From: JBCBWG01 sp039039985
GTDB taxonomy: Bacteria; Pseudomonadota; Alphaproteobacteria; Rhizobiales; Hyphomicrobiaceae
Assembly: GCA_039039985.1 (NCBI GenBank)
Contig: JBCCOV010000003.1
Coordinates: 1-64,000 of the forward strand
Length of the DNA stretch: 64,000 bases
Direction of reading: 5' to 3'
Part shown: piece by piece, positions 43,497 through 52,552 of the stretch
Position numbering within the stretch: the first letter of the stretch is position 1
Layout of the letters: each line of letters begins with the position of its first letter
Translations under genes and position numbers: made by a program
The notes under the pieces: model-generated
Told to the model about the DNA's origin: nothing
The model's database searches: none
What the model saw: only the letters and a program-made list of their open reading frames with translations

Positions 43497-44339
43497 TCAA
43501 TCCCAGTCCGGTGCAAAGGCGATGTTAGTGACCACCCGGCCATCCGGCCTCGCAAGCGCGGAGAGTTGCGCCATCTCGTCCTCGGTGAGCGCGAAATCAA
43601 AAACGGCCAAGTTCTGAGCAATGCGCTCGGGATTGGCCGACTTCGGGACAGCGACCACACCCGGTTGTTGGACATGCCAACGCAGGACGATCTGGCCCGG
43701 CGTCTTGCCGTGTGTTGCGGCGATGTCCTTGACCACGGCTTCATCCATCGTGCCGCCAACGTCGCCGCGTCCCAACGGACAGTACGACACGACGGCCAGG
43801 CCGTTCTGCCGGCAGCGTGCCAATAGGGCGTCTTGGTTCAGATTGGGTTGGTACTCGACCTGATTGCAAACGAGCGGCTCGCTCGTCACTGCCAGGGCTT
43901 CGTCGATCAATGTGGTGGTGAAGTTCGAGATCCCAATGTGCCGCGTCAGGCCCCGCTTCTTCGCGTCGCAAAGCGCACCGATACACTCGCGGACAGACAC
44001 CTCTCGATTGGGCCAATGAATGAGGAGAAGGTCGACCGTATCCAAGCCGAGACGCTCCAAGCTGGCTTCAGCCGATCTTTGGAGATCGCCATCGCGGATG
44101 TTGTCGGGCCAGACCTTAGTTGTCACGAAAACGTCGTCGCGATCCACGCTGCTCGCGCGGACACCGTCACCGACGGCATCCTCGTTACCGTACATTGCAG
44201 CCGTGTCGATGTGGCGATAGCCCAAGTCCAACGCGGTTGCGACCGCAACGCGGCACTCATCGTCTTTCATTGGCCAGGTGCCGAGGCCGATCGCAGGAAT
44301 ATGCGCGCCGTTCGCGTCGACAGTGGGGGCATGGGTCAT
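43497..44339 (-). CDS. Aldo/keto reductase (2,5-diketo-D-gluconate reductase type)
   Basis: The 280-residue (beta/alpha)8 oxidoreductase has the full tetrad: Asp45 and Tyr50 (HIDTAAMYGNE), Lys75 (VTTKVW) and His108 (LLLIHWP). Such enzymes reduce aldehydes or ketones with NADPH. The ATG at 44339 follows GAGGAAACC; the open frame to 44561 is a shadow of the neighbouring gene. It is convergent with the SDR gene. Confidence 0.9.
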   Translation of the reverse strand: MTHAPTVDANGAHIPAIGLGTWPMKDDECRVAVATALDLGYRHIDTAAMYGNEDAVGDGVRASSVDRDDVFVTTKVWPDNIRDGDLQRSAEASLERLGLDTVDLLLIHWPNREVSVRECIGALCDAKKRGLTRHIGISNFTTTLIDEALAVTSEPLVCNQVEYQPNLNQDALLARCRQNGLAVVSYCPLGRGDVGGTMDEAVVKDIAATHGKTPGQIVLRWHVQQPGVVAVPKSANPERIAQNLAVFDFALTEDEMAQLSALARPDGRVVTNIAFAPDWD

Positions 44340-44392
44340 GTGAGGTTTCCTCGCGCTATGCGGCGCGATCGTCCTCTTGCCGGGTCGGCGTG

Positions 44393-45364
44393 TCAACGGC
44401 GACGACGCCGCGCCCGACGGTCTGCGACCCTTGGTTTTGACTTGCGAGCAGAAGCGCCACACCGCACGCCCGGTCCGCAGCGGACATTCAGCCGTGCGCG
44501 GCCCGTCAGTTTCCCGCGACGGGCAAGCTGCCGCTTCTTGAGCGCGAGCCATCGCTTGCAACTGGCTAGCCGCAGATTGCAGCGGACGCGAATTCTCGGG
44601 CCCCGCGCAACCTTGGCAGCCCCAAGTCGACCCGGCTTCACTCCGGCGCTGCTAGCGGGGTCGGTTTGAATATCTCGCGCTGCGCGCGCGATCAGATCGC
44701 CAGCGGTCAAACGCGCCATGAACGGATTGGCGATAATCACGCGACGTCCCAGCACCGGCGCAATCGGTGTTTTGGGATCGAGCGCCAAGATGCGTGATGC
44801 GCCTTCGGCACCCAGGAGATAGGCAAGGCGCAGGTTCGGAAACGTTGGCTTGTGGCCGCGACTGGCCAGGACTGACGCGTTCTCCCTGGTATAGATTTCG
44901 GCTACTTTTCGGGAAAACGCGCGGTCAAATCTGAGCGCGAGTTGCGCCTGTCGCGACAGTTCGGCGACCTTCTCTGGGAAGTGCCGGCGTACGAGGCTGA
45001 GAAATGTGGATTCGATAAACTGATACGGCCCGGACGCGCTGGAACGCGGGTTGCGTGCGTTGTCGCGGCCACCGGATTCCGCCATCATGAGACGATCGAG
45101 AAACGTCGCCATCGTCATCTTTGAGCCGGAAGCCGATGACTGACCGGGAGATGATTTCGGGGATGGTTGTGGTTGGCCCGGGCGGGTTTTGGAACTCTGC
45201 GCCGGGCCTGCTGTTGGCTTAGACGGTTGATCGCTGGGCTTGGCCGCGGACGAGCCGTGATGTTCGGTTGCCAGGGTCGGCCGACCGACTGCAAGCGATG
45301 CAACGACAAGAGATACAACGGCAATAACCGAGAGCCTTGTCCTAATCTGCAGCCGCTGTGTCAT
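44393..45364 (-). CDS. Secreted lysozyme-like (SLT-type) protein with Arg/Cys-rich tail
   Basis: The 323-residue product has a signal peptide (to ~32), a Ser/Pro/Lys/Gln linker (~35-82) and a lytic-transglycosylase-like domain (~84-215) with FLDRLMMAESGG (candidate catalytic Glu96) and SASGPYQFIESTFL. The C-terminal ~75 residues are extremely basic and hold cysteines in VRCNLRLASCKRW and VRCGPGVRCG. Cell-wall glycan cleavage is likely; the tail might bind wall polymers or DNA. Start at ATG 45364 behind GGAGAGG. Confidence 0.72.
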   Translation of the reverse strand: MTQRLQIRTRLSVIAVVSLVVASLAVGRPTLATEHHGSSAAKPSDQPSKPTAGPAQSSKTRPGQPQPSPKSSPGQSSASGSKMTMATFLDRLMMAESGGRDNARNPRSSASGPYQFIESTFLSLVRRHFPEKVAELSRQAQLALRFDRAFSRKVAEIYTRENASVLASRGHKPTFPNLRLAYLLGAEGASRILALDPKTPIAPVLGRRVIIANPFMARLTAGDLIARAARDIQTDPASSAGVKPGRLGAAKVARGPRIRVRCNLRLASCKRWLALKKRQLARRGKLTGRARLNVRCGPGVRCGASARKSKPRVADRRARRRRR

Positions 45365-45495
45365 ACTTCGGCGCCTCTCCAGGTCCGATAATCCGGGCGC
45401 GGCGTTCGCGTGTTTGGACACTGGCCGGCCAGCCCCGGCCGGTCAAATCACTTCGGCGCTTACTGTGTCACCTCATGTGCCATTGCATTATGCCG

Positions 45496-45972
45496 TCACG
45501 ACATATCGATGATTTGAGCCTGCGTCACTGTGGCGAGGTTTGATGGGTTCACGGAGAATACGGCGTTTGGCGTGCCTGCCGCGGCCCAAACGACATCATG
45601 TTGCAGAAGTGCGGCGTCGATATAGGTAGCGATTGGTTGCGCGTGGCCGAACGGCGGTATTCCGCCAATGGCGTATCCGGTTTGTTGGCGCACAACGTCA
45701 GCGCCCGGTCTTTTGAGTTCAAATCCGATTTGTTCGGCCATCCGGGCCGGGTCGACCCGATTTGTGCCGGAGACCAGCAGCATGACCGGTACAGATGTAT
45801 CCACACGCTGGAAAACAAGGGATTTCACGATCTGCGCCACGCTGCAGCCGCAGGCCCGTGCGGCATCTTCGGCCGTTTTTGTGGACTCTTTCATCTCGAC
45901 AATATCGATTTTGAGTTCCAGAGCCATTGCTGCAGCCTGCACGCGCTGAGCTGCTGGTTTGCGCATTGTCAT
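45496..45972 (-). CDS. YbaK/aminoacyl-tRNA deacylase family protein
   Basis: The 158-residue product has the editing-domain blocks: SVAQIVKSLVF, FELKRPGADVV and GYAIGGIPPFGH. Relatives remove mischarged amino acids from tRNA-Pro or tRNA-Cys; substrate here is not predictable. The ATG at 45972 has AGGA upstream. It is divergent from gatC, 111 nt away. Confidence 0.88.
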   Translation of the reverse strand: MTMRKPAAQRVQAAAMALELKIDIVEMKESTKTAEDAARACGCSVAQIVKSLVFQRVDTSVPVMLLVSGTNRVDPARMAEQIGFELKRPGADVVRQQTGYAIGGIPPFGHAQPIATYIDAALLQHDVVWAAAGTPNAVFSVNPSNLATVTQAQIIDMS

Positions 45973-46083
45973 GGTCCTGAAGCCCCCGGCAGTTGCATCG
46001 CGGCGTCACAAGCCGTTAAGAGATCGCCCGATATGCACCTCGCCGTTACTGACGACGGCACGAAACGCAAGGCAGCCGTATCC

Positions 46084-46371
46084 ATGCACATCGATCAGGC
46101 GACGGTCTACCGTATTGCCCGTCTCGCGCGCATCAAGATTTCCGACGACGAAGCACAAAGTCTGGAATCCGAGCTTTCAGGCATACTGGACTGGGTCGAA
46201 CAACTGAGCGAGGTCGATACCTCGGATGTCGAACCCATGACCCAGGTCGTCCCGGTCGAATTGAAGCAACGGGAAGACGTTGTCACGGACGGCGACCAAG
46301 CTGATCTTATCGTCGCGAACGCCCCGCAGTCCGAGGATCAGTTCTTCGTCGTTCCCAAGGTGGTCGAGTAG
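46084..46371 (+). CDS. gatC: Aspartyl/glutamyl-tRNA amidotransferase subunit C
   Basis: Small stabilising subunit of GatCAB. The 95-residue product has the family pattern YRIARLARIKISDDEAQ, then LDWVEQLSEVDTSDVEPM. GatCAB converts Glu-tRNA-Gln and Asp-tRNA-Asn to the amidated forms. The start at ATG 46084 follows AAGGCAG; frames open far upstream without homology. gatA begins 40 nt later. gatB lies 4.7 kb away. Confidence 0.95.
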   Translation: MHIDQATVYRIARLARIKISDDEAQSLESELSGILDWVEQLSEVDTSDVEPMTQVVPVELKQREDVVTDGDQADLIVANAPQSEDQFFVVPKVVE

Positions 46372-46411
46372 GTCACCGCTCCGCATCCAAACAACAATCG
46401 AGGCATCGATC

Positions 46412-47908
46412 GTGACCGATCTCACGAAACTGACGCTCGCCGAGGCGCGAGATGCGCTGGCGGGAAAAGACATTTCAGCCCGAGAGCTGACCAGCGCCTA
46501 TCTCGATGCGATTTCAGCCAGCAATGAACAGCTCAATGCCTACATCGCCGTCACCGCAGACACGGCGCTCGCGCAGGCTGACGACAGCGATGCGCGGTTC
46601 GCGCGCGGCGAAGCGAGACCACTCGAAGGCTTGGCGCTCGGCATCAAGGATCTGTTTGCCACCCGCGGTGTCCACACCCAGGCCTGCAGCCACGTGCTGG
46701 ACGGTTTCAAACCGGGCTATGAATCGACGGTGACCCAAAACCTCTGGACTGCCGGAGCCGTCATGCTGGGCAAACTCAACATGGACGAGTTTGCGATGGG
46801 CTCATCCAATGAGACCAGTTACTATGGCAACGTCGTTAACCCGTGGCGCCGCAAGACCGAGTCGGGCGCAATTGACAATGCACCCCTCGTTCCGGGCGGC
46901 TCATCCGGCGGATCAGCTTCGGCTGTTGCCGCGGATCTTTGTCTGGCTGCGACGGCGACGGATACCGGTGGATCAATCCGTCAGCCGGCCGCACTGACAG
47001 GGACCGTTGGTTTGAAGCCCACCTATGGCCGTTGCTCTCGGTGGGGCATCGTCGCCTTTGCGTCCTCACTCGATCAGGCCGGCCCAATCACCAAGACTGT
47101 GCGGGATGCGGCGATTATGCTGCAGCACATGGCCAGCCACGATCCGAAGGATACGACAAGTGTCGACGCGCCGGTTCCGAACTATGAGGCCGTCGTTGGC
47201 GAGAGTGTCAAAGGCCTACGCGTTGGCGTGCCGAAGGAGTATCGCATCGATGGGATGGCGGATGAAACGGAGCGGTTGTGGCAGCAGGGCATTGCGTGGC
47301 TGAAAGATGCCGGCGCCACGATCCACGACGTATCGTTGCCGCATACGAAGTATGCCCTGCCGGCCTATTACATCGTTGCCCCGGCAGAAGCATCGTCGAA
47401 CCTGGCGCGTTACGACGGCGTGCGTTACGGACTACGGTTACCTGGCAACGATTTGATCGACACCTATGAGCAAACGCGATCTGCCGGCTTCGGGCGTGAG
47501 GTCAAGCGGCGTGTGATGATCGGTACTTACGTTCTTTCTGCCGGGTACTACGATGCATACTACTTGAAGGCGCAAAAGGTCCGCTCGTTGATCAAACGCG
47601 ACTTTGATGACGCCTGGTCCCAGGTCGATGTCATGCTGACGCCGACGACGCCAACGCCGGCGTTTGCCGCAGGCGAAAAATCCGGCGATCCAATCGCAAT
47701 GTACCTGGAGGACATTTTCACGGTTACCGTCAATATGGCGGGCCTGCCGGGGATCTCTGTTCCAGGTGGTCTGTCTTCAAGCGGTACGCCGCTCGGCCTT
47801 CAGCTGATCGGAAAGCCGTTTGACGAGGAATCGTTGCTTCGCACCGGGGCTATTCTGGAACAGGCGGCTGGGCGCTTTCCGGTTCCGGATGCGTGGTGGC
47901 ATGCGTGA
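46412..47908 (+). CDS. gatA: Aspartyl/glutamyl-tRNA amidotransferase subunit A
   Basis: The amidase subunit, which frees ammonia from glutamine. The 498-residue product has the Ser-cisSer-Lys triad: Lys79 (GIKDLF), Ser164 (PGGSSGGSA) and Ser188 (DTGGSIR). The start is GTG at 46412 with GAGG upstream, which gives the usual N-terminus (LTKLTLAEARDAL). A frame open from 46280 overlaps gatC. Confidence 0.97.
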   Translation: MTDLTKLTLAEARDALAGKDISARELTSAYLDAISASNEQLNAYIAVTADTALAQADDSDARFARGEARPLEGLALGIKDLFATRGVHTQACSHVLDGFKPGYESTVTQNLWTAGAVMLGKLNMDEFAMGSSNETSYYGNVVNPWRRKTESGAIDNAPLVPGGSSGGSASAVAADLCLAATATDTGGSIRQPAALTGTVGLKPTYGRCSRWGIVAFASSLDQAGPITKTVRDAAIMLQHMASHDPKDTTSVDAPVPNYEAVVGESVKGLRVGVPKEYRIDGMADETERLWQQGIAWLKDAGATIHDVSLPHTKYALPAYYIVAPAEASSNLARYDGVRYGLRLPGNDLIDTYEQTRSAGFGREVKRRVMIGTYVLSAGYYDAYYLKAQKVRSLIKRDFDDAWSQVDVMLTPTTPTPAFAAGEKSGDPIAMYLEDIFTVTVNMAGLPGISVPGGLSSSGTPLGLQLIGKPFDEESLLRTGAILEQAAGRFPVPDAWWHA

Positions 47909-47911
47909 CGG

Positions 47912-48085
47912 TCACGTCTTCCTGGTTGGCACTTGTTGTGTGGTTTTGTTGCTGGCGTCGGCATTCGTTTTTGTCGATCGCCCGCAATGGGCCCGATACC
48001 GGCACGGCGATAGGAACGGCGAGAGCGCAAAGTTCCATATCGTGCTGAGAATGAGCAGCAAAATAGCGCGCTGCATCGGGGTCAT
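47912..48085 (-). CDS. Possible 57-residue membrane protein opposite the end of gatA
   Basis: Starts with ATG at 48085 behind GGAGGAGACATCC, a near-perfect ribosome-binding site. The product opens MTPMQRAILLLILSTIWNFA, one hydrophobic helix, then a polar, basic tail ending 4 nt before the gatA stop on the other strand. It resembles no family I know. The strong leader is the main support; the tail looks unconstrained. A competing plus-strand frame at 47901 has no such leader. Confidence 0.4.
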   Translation of the reverse strand: MTPMQRAILLLILSTIWNFALSPFLSPCRYRAHCGRSTKTNADASNKTTQQVPTRKT

Positions 48086-48399
48086 GGATGTCTCCTCCGC
48101 GTGTTCTTGTCCTTTACCTGTTCCGGCCTTCAGCCCGCGGTTGCGGGCGGGGTTTGGGCGTCTTGACGCCGCGGCGTCTGCCTAAGACGTGGGTGGGATG
48201 GCGCTCACATGCGAAACACAAGGTCGCCGGGTGTGCGTTATGAATCCGGTTCTGCAACGTGATCAGCGCCTGTTTTACGGTTCAGTCGTGGTTCAGGTGG
48301 TGGTGCGCGGCGACTTGGCAAGATAGCTGTGAGTATGCGACGTCGATGGGTGAGATCGCTCGAACTGAGAGCGATGGGGTGCCAGAACGGAGAGATACC
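48086..48399. other. 314-bp region before the chorismate mutase gene, with two hairpins
   Basis: Two perfect stem-loops lie close together: GCCCGC-GGTT-GCGGGC (48133-48148) and GGCGTC-TT-GACGCC (48157-48170). They could end gatA transcription or form a leader for the small ORF on the minus strand. The rest shows no gene; the promoter for the chorismate mutase gene must be here. Confidence 0.45.
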
Positions 48400-48717
48400 A
48401 TGACAAAACGTGCGCCGCAGGATTGCGCGAACATGGACGAGGTGCGCGTTGAGATCGATCGCATCGATACGGCGCTCGTGACACTCATTGCCGAGCGGTT
48501 TGGGTACGTGGAACGTGCCTGGCAGATCAAGCTGGCAGAAAATGCAGCCGCGAATGTGCCCTGGCGCAATCAACAGGTTGTCGACCGGGTTCGCGCGAAG
48601 GCTGAGGCAGAAGGCGTGCCGCCGGATCTGTGCGAGGCACTTTGGCGCCAGATGATCGGGTGGTTCATTCAGTACGAAGAGCGAAAGCTTGAAGCCAAAT
48701 CCAGTAGTGGAGAGTAG
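48400..48717 (+). CDS. Chorismate mutase (AroQ type)
   Basis: The 105-residue all-helical protein has the AroQ pattern: MDEVRVEIDRIDTALVTLIA with the N-terminal active-site Arg, AWQIKLAEN with the Lys, and VPWRNQQVVDRV. It converts chorismate to prephenate for Phe/Tyr synthesis; isochorismate-pyruvate lyases share the fold and cannot be excluded. The ATG at 48400 follows GGAGAGA. A membrane-protein gene starts 3 nt after its stop. Confidence 0.88.
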   Translation: MTKRAPQDCANMDEVRVEIDRIDTALVTLIAERFGYVERAWQIKLAENAAANVPWRNQQVVDRVRAKAEAEGVPPDLCEALWRQMIGWFIQYEERKLEAKSSSGE

Positions 48718-48720
48718 TCC

Positions 48721-49017
48721 GTGATTGAGCTATCGCCGTTCCGGCCGCTGGACCTAACATTGATCGCCTTGCTGAACCCGGTCGTGATCCTGATTGGGTT
48801 CTGGATGGGGCGGCGCGCAGACCAGTGGCAGAAGCTGGTCGTTGCAGGTTTTGCCGCGGCGTTTGTCAGCGCAATGATGATATGGTTTGCTGTCTGGCTT
48901 GGCCTTGTCGTGGCGAAAGGCATTGGCGGTGAGGCGGGTGCGTTCGTTTTGTCGATGTTGTTTGGAACCTTGTGGGCGGTGATCGGATACGCGACAAGAT
49001 CGCGCTCGCGGCCCTGA
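48721..49017 (+). CDS. Small three-helix membrane protein, function unknown
   Basis: The 98-residue product has hydrophobic segments at ~11-28, ~40-66 and ~70-90, with GFWMGRRADQW in the first loop. Similar short membrane proteins beside the chorismate mutase gene occur in Hyphomicrobiales, from memory. The start is GTG at 48721, 3 nt after the previous stop, so the two are co-transcribed. No function can be given. Confidence 0.75.
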   Translation: MIELSPFRPLDLTLIALLNPVVILIGFWMGRRADQWQKLVVAGFAAAFVSAMMIWFAVWLGLVVAKGIGGEAGAFVLSMLFGTLWAVIGYATRSRSRP

Positions 49018-49068
49018 TCTTGTTTGTTGTTTTGCTGCGAGTCCCAGAGCGAAAAGGTTGTGGCAAGC

Positions 49069-49086
49069 GGCCCGGATGCCCGGGCC
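49069..49086. terminator. Bidirectional terminator-like hairpin
   Basis: GGCCCGG (49069-49075) and CCGGGCC (49080-49086) form a perfect 7-bp stem with an ATGC loop. It lies between the convergent small membrane-protein and L,D-transpeptidase genes. Only TT follows on the plus strand. Confidence 0.5.
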
Positions 49087-49111
49087 TTGATCTGAATGAA
49101 CGCCTGCGTGC

Positions 49112-50788
49112 TTAGCGCGTGAGAACAATGAAGTCGGTCCCCTTGCCGGTCTCGTGACTTGGGCCGTGATCGGACACCGTCAGGGTCGAGCCGACTTTGA
49201 CGAGTTCGGTGATCTTGCGGTGGATCTCTGCCGGGATCTTCACGCGATTGAGGGCTGCGCGAACGGTCAAGCGCTTTGCAGATGTCGCGGCGCGTTTGTC
49301 TTGCGCAGTCTGCCGTTTGCGCTGCGACCGCCGGGCCCGCCGTTTCCCGGACTTTGACTTGCGCGATGCCGAACGTTGCGTCTCCGGAACGGTCAAGGCG
49401 ACCCATTGCAGCGTCGTCTCATCATCAGCCTCCGCAACTGCCTGGATGAGATGTGTCCCGACCGGCGCCTGCGGATCTTCGAACGTGATCGGCGCAGCGA
49501 TAATATCCTGATAGCCTTGGCGCACGTGGATTTTAGAGGTCCGGCGGCTGACCAGGATGTGCACCGGGCGGCCGCGCAGCTTCTGAAGCTTGTTGAACAA
49601 ATCCCGTGCTGATCGGGCCTTGGTCGCGCGGTGCAACGCCTTTGTCATGGCCAAGCGACCGGACTTGGCGGCAGCAACTGTCCGCGTCTGAGTGGCGCGC
49701 GCGTTGGCAACGGCGCTCTCGATGTCTTTGCGCTCGGCTTCCGCAATCGATAGTTCATCCAAAGCGCGGGCGACGGCGGCTGCGAGGGTTTGCTCACGCT
49801 CGGCCAACGCATCGTACCGCGGGTCCGTAGCGACGACATCGGCATTCTTGACCAGGAACACGCGCAGTTTTTGCTCTGCGCCTGCCAACTGGCGTTGCCA
49901 TTTGCTTTCCGCGCGCTGCGCCTTGACGAGGATGACCTTCAATTCGCGCAAATGTCGCGCAGCAGCACGAGCCGTTGTGTAGCGAGCCTTTTGATCGCGT
50001 TTGATCTCCGCAATAGCCTCAACCGCCGCTTTAAGGTCAGTTTCCAGTGTCTGGCGCCGGACCTCATCCCGTCGTTTGACGTCGGCGCGCGTTCGGACAG
50101 CATCAGGCGCTGACGGAGCGACGGCCTGCTCCGGGCCGACGGATGCGGGAATCGCACGGGCCACGGCGGGTGTAACGCCGAATACGGCGTTAACGGCTGG
50201 TCTGAGTGGATTGGGGCCGTGGAGGCCGTCATCGCGACGACTTGCGTTGCGCTTTGTGACATTGACCGCCGGACTGTTCTCGCCCTTCGGCAAGCGGTTC
50301 CAAAGGAGCGTGTGGCTGACGACGGCCGGGCGCGGAGATCCATTACTGATAACAACACGTGCTGTTCGCCCGGTCATCGAGAAGAGCTGGCGTGCACGCT
50401 TCATCGGCAGGCGGACACAGCCATGTGACGCCGGATAGCCCGGTATCGCGCCGGCATGAAAGGCGATTCCAGACCATGTGAGCCGCTGCATGTATGGCAT
50501 TGGCGCGTTGTAGTACAGGTTTGAGAAGTGTCGCTTCCGCTTCTGGATAATGCTGAATATGCCCTTGGGGGTGCGGTGCCCGGGCTTGCCCGACGATATC
50601 GAGCTGGTAAACGCGACTTCGGTGCCGCGATATCCGACCACGCGTTGTCGTCTCAAATTGACGACCAACGTCAACGGCTGGTTGGAGGCACGCTTTTGCG
50701 TTGCCTGAGCCGCTGAAACCGGATCGACACTTGCCGCCGAAGCGAATGCCAGCCCGAGTACAGCTGCGTATCGCGCGATGGGCATCAT
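49112..50788 (-). CDS. L,D-transpeptidase (YkuD) with coiled coil and C-terminal extra domain
   Basis: The 558-residue secreted protein has a signal peptide (to ~27), a YkuD domain (~38-150) with His111, and SHGC at 121-124 (Cys124 is the nucleophile). Next come a Pro/Ala linker, a charged coiled coil (~235-400), and a C-terminal region with VHILVSRRTSKIHVRQG and the ending TGKGTDFIVLTR, which looks like a second, Cys-less YkuD-like domain. It should make 3-3 or protein-to-wall crosslinks. The ATG at 50788 follows GGGAG. It is divergent from gatB. Confidence 0.88.
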   Translation of the reverse strand: MMPIARYAAVLGLAFASAASVDPVSAAQATQKRASNQPLTLVVNLRRQRVVGYRGTEVAFTSSISSGKPGHRTPKGIFSIIQKRKRHFSNLYYNAPMPYMQRLTWSGIAFHAGAIPGYPASHGCVRLPMKRARQLFSMTGRTARVVISNGSPRPAVVSHTLLWNRLPKGENSPAVNVTKRNASRRDDGLHGPNPLRPAVNAVFGVTPAVARAIPASVGPEQAVAPSAPDAVRTRADVKRRDEVRRQTLETDLKAAVEAIAEIKRDQKARYTTARAAARHLRELKVILVKAQRAESKWQRQLAGAEQKLRVFLVKNADVVATDPRYDALAEREQTLAAAVARALDELSIAEAERKDIESAVANARATQTRTVAAAKSGRLAMTKALHRATKARSARDLFNKLQKLRGRPVHILVSRRTSKIHVRQGYQDIIAAPITFEDPQAPVGTHLIQAVAEADDETTLQWVALTVPETQRSASRKSKSGKRRARRSQRKRQTAQDKRAATSAKRLTVRAALNRVKIPAEIHRKITELVKVGSTLTVSDHGPSHETGKGTDFIVLTR

Positions 50789-51076
50789 GGCCAGGTATCT
50801 CCCGCTTCGTGTGACGTCTCAGGTGTTGCCAACGTGCGATGGGACGATCTCAATCCGCTTAATCATTCATCCAACTGCGTAAAAATATAACGTATGCTGG
50901 TTTAACCGCCACAGTTAGAATGTGTGACGTGCGCCCCGCACACGCAATACACGTCGATGATGGTTTGTCGTCTGAAGGGAAGAGTCTGTTCCCAACGAGA
51001 CACTGTACAGGTGAACCGGCGACCATTGCGGCCCTGCCGCGCGTGGTCTAACCAAGCCGTCCGAGGAGGACGCGAC

Positions 51077-52552
51077 ATGCAGGATCATTCCACGACAGCC
51101 AAAGAAAACCTGATTGCCGGGGCAACCGGCGATTGGGAGGTTGTGATCGGCCTTGAGGTTCATGTCCAGGTCGCATCGCAGTCGAAGCTGTTTTCTGGGG
51201 CGTCGACGGAGTTCGGCGGGGCACCGAATGCGCATGTCTCGCTCGTCGATGCTGCGATGCCGGGTATGTTGCCGGTGATCAATAGAGAATGCGTGGCGCA
51301 GGCGATCCGAACGGGGCTCGGCCTCAAGGCCAAAGTCAATCTCCGGTCTGTGTTTGATCGCAAGAACTACTTTTATCCCGACTTGCCGCAAGGCTATCAG
51401 ATCTCGCAGTACAAGCACCCGATCGTCGGTGAAGGCGAAGTCGAGATCGATATCGACGGCGACACCAAGCCTGTCGGCATCGAGCGCTTGCACCTCGAGC
51501 AGGACGCCGGAAAGTCGATCCACGACATGCATCCGGATTACTCGTACGTCGACCTGAACCGGTCCGGTGTTGCGCTGATGGAAATCGTGTCCCGGCCGGA
51601 TATGCGATCGTCGAAAGAGGCGCAGGCCTATGTCACCAAGCTGCGCACGATCTTGCGGTATCTCGGCACATCAGACGGCGACATGGAGAAGGGAAACCTG
51701 CGCGCCGATGTCAACGTGTCGGTGCGCAAACCTGGCGGAGATCTGGGAACGCGGTGCGAAATCAAGAATGTGAACTCCATTCGCTTCATCGGACAGGCGA
51801 TCGAATACGAAGCACGACGTCAAATCGACATTATCGAGGATGGCGGGTCGATCGACCAGGAGACGCGCTTGTTCGATGCCAAGACCGGCGAAACGCGGTC
51901 GATGCGCTCCAAGGAAGAAGCCCACGATTATCGCTATTTTCCGGATCCGGATCTGCTGCCGCTCGAGTTTACGCAGGCCTACGTGGATGACTTGGCCAAG
52001 GCGCTGCCGGAGCTGCCCGACGAGAAGAAGCACCGCTTTATCGAAGGCTACGGATTGACGCCGTACGATGCCGGCGTGCTGGTCGCGGAAAAGGAAAGTG
52101 CCGAGTTTTTTGAGGCCGTTGCCAAAGGTCGCGACGGCAAGGTTGCCGCGAACTGGGTGATCAACGAGTTGTTCGGCCGTCTCAACAAGGAAGGCACTGC
52201 GATCGAGAACTCACCGATTTCGGCTGTCCAGCTTGGTGGGATCGTCGATCTGATCGGCGACGGCACGATTTCCGGCAAGATCGCAAAGGACCTTTTCGAG
52301 ATCGTCTGGACTGATGGTGGCGACCCGGCGGAGATCGTTGAACAACGGGGCATGAAGCAGGTCACCGATGTGTCTGCGATTGAGAAGGCCGTTGAGGACG
52401 TGATTGCCGCAAACCCCGATAAAGCTGAACAAGCGAGGGCCAAACCCAACCTCGCCGGGTGGTTTGTCGGCCAAGTCATGAAAGCGACGGGTGGCAAGGC
52501 CAATCCACAGACCGTTCAGGCCATGGTGCGCGAAAAGCTTGGAGTGGAATGA
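51077..52552 (+). CDS. gatB: Aspartyl/glutamyl-tRNA amidotransferase subunit B
   Basis: The kinase/tRNA-binding subunit of GatCAB. The 491-residue product has the cradle-domain start WEVVIGLEVHVQ, LFSGASTEFGG, MEKGNLRADVNVSVR and HDYRYFPDPDLLPL, and the C-terminal helical/YqeY tail. The ATG at 51077 has GAGGAGGA upstream, an optimal site; the frame open to 50924 has no homology. The stop overlaps the GNAT gene by 4 nt (ATGA). Confidence 0.97.
   Translation: MQDHSTTAKENLIAGATGDWEVVIGLEVHVQVASQSKLFSGASTEFGGAPNAHVSLVDAAMPGMLPVINRECVAQAIRTGLGLKAKVNLRSVFDRKNYFYPDLPQGYQISQYKHPIVGEGEVEIDIDGDTKPVGIERLHLEQDAGKSIHDMHPDYSYVDLNRSGVALMEIVSRPDMRSSKEAQAYVTKLRTILRYLGTSDGDMEKGNLRADVNVSVRKPGGDLGTRCEIKNVNSIRFIGQAIEYEARRQIDIIEDGGSIDQETRLFDAKTGETRSMRSKEEAHDYRYFPDPDLLPLEFTQAYVDDLAKALPELPDEKKHRFIEGYGLTPYDAGVLVAEKESAEFFEAVAKGRDGKVAANWVINELFGRLNKEGTAIENSPISAVQLGGIVDLIGDGTISGKIAKDLFEIVWTDGGDPAEIVEQRGMKQVTDVSAIEKAVEDVIAANPDKAEQARAKPNLAGWFVGQVMKATGGKANPQTVQAMVREKLGVE

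Noticed and set aside
45421..45442. GC-rich hairpin GGCCGG..CCGGCC upstream of the lysozyme-like gene
   Set aside because: It lies in the 5' leader of a minus-strand gene, has no T-run and could be a chance GC palindrome.
47820..48185. Plus-strand frame overlapping the gatA end with a hydrophobic stretch
   Set aside because: No ribosome-binding site at its ATG (47901), and the hydrophobic stretch is read across the opposite small ORF that has a strong leader.
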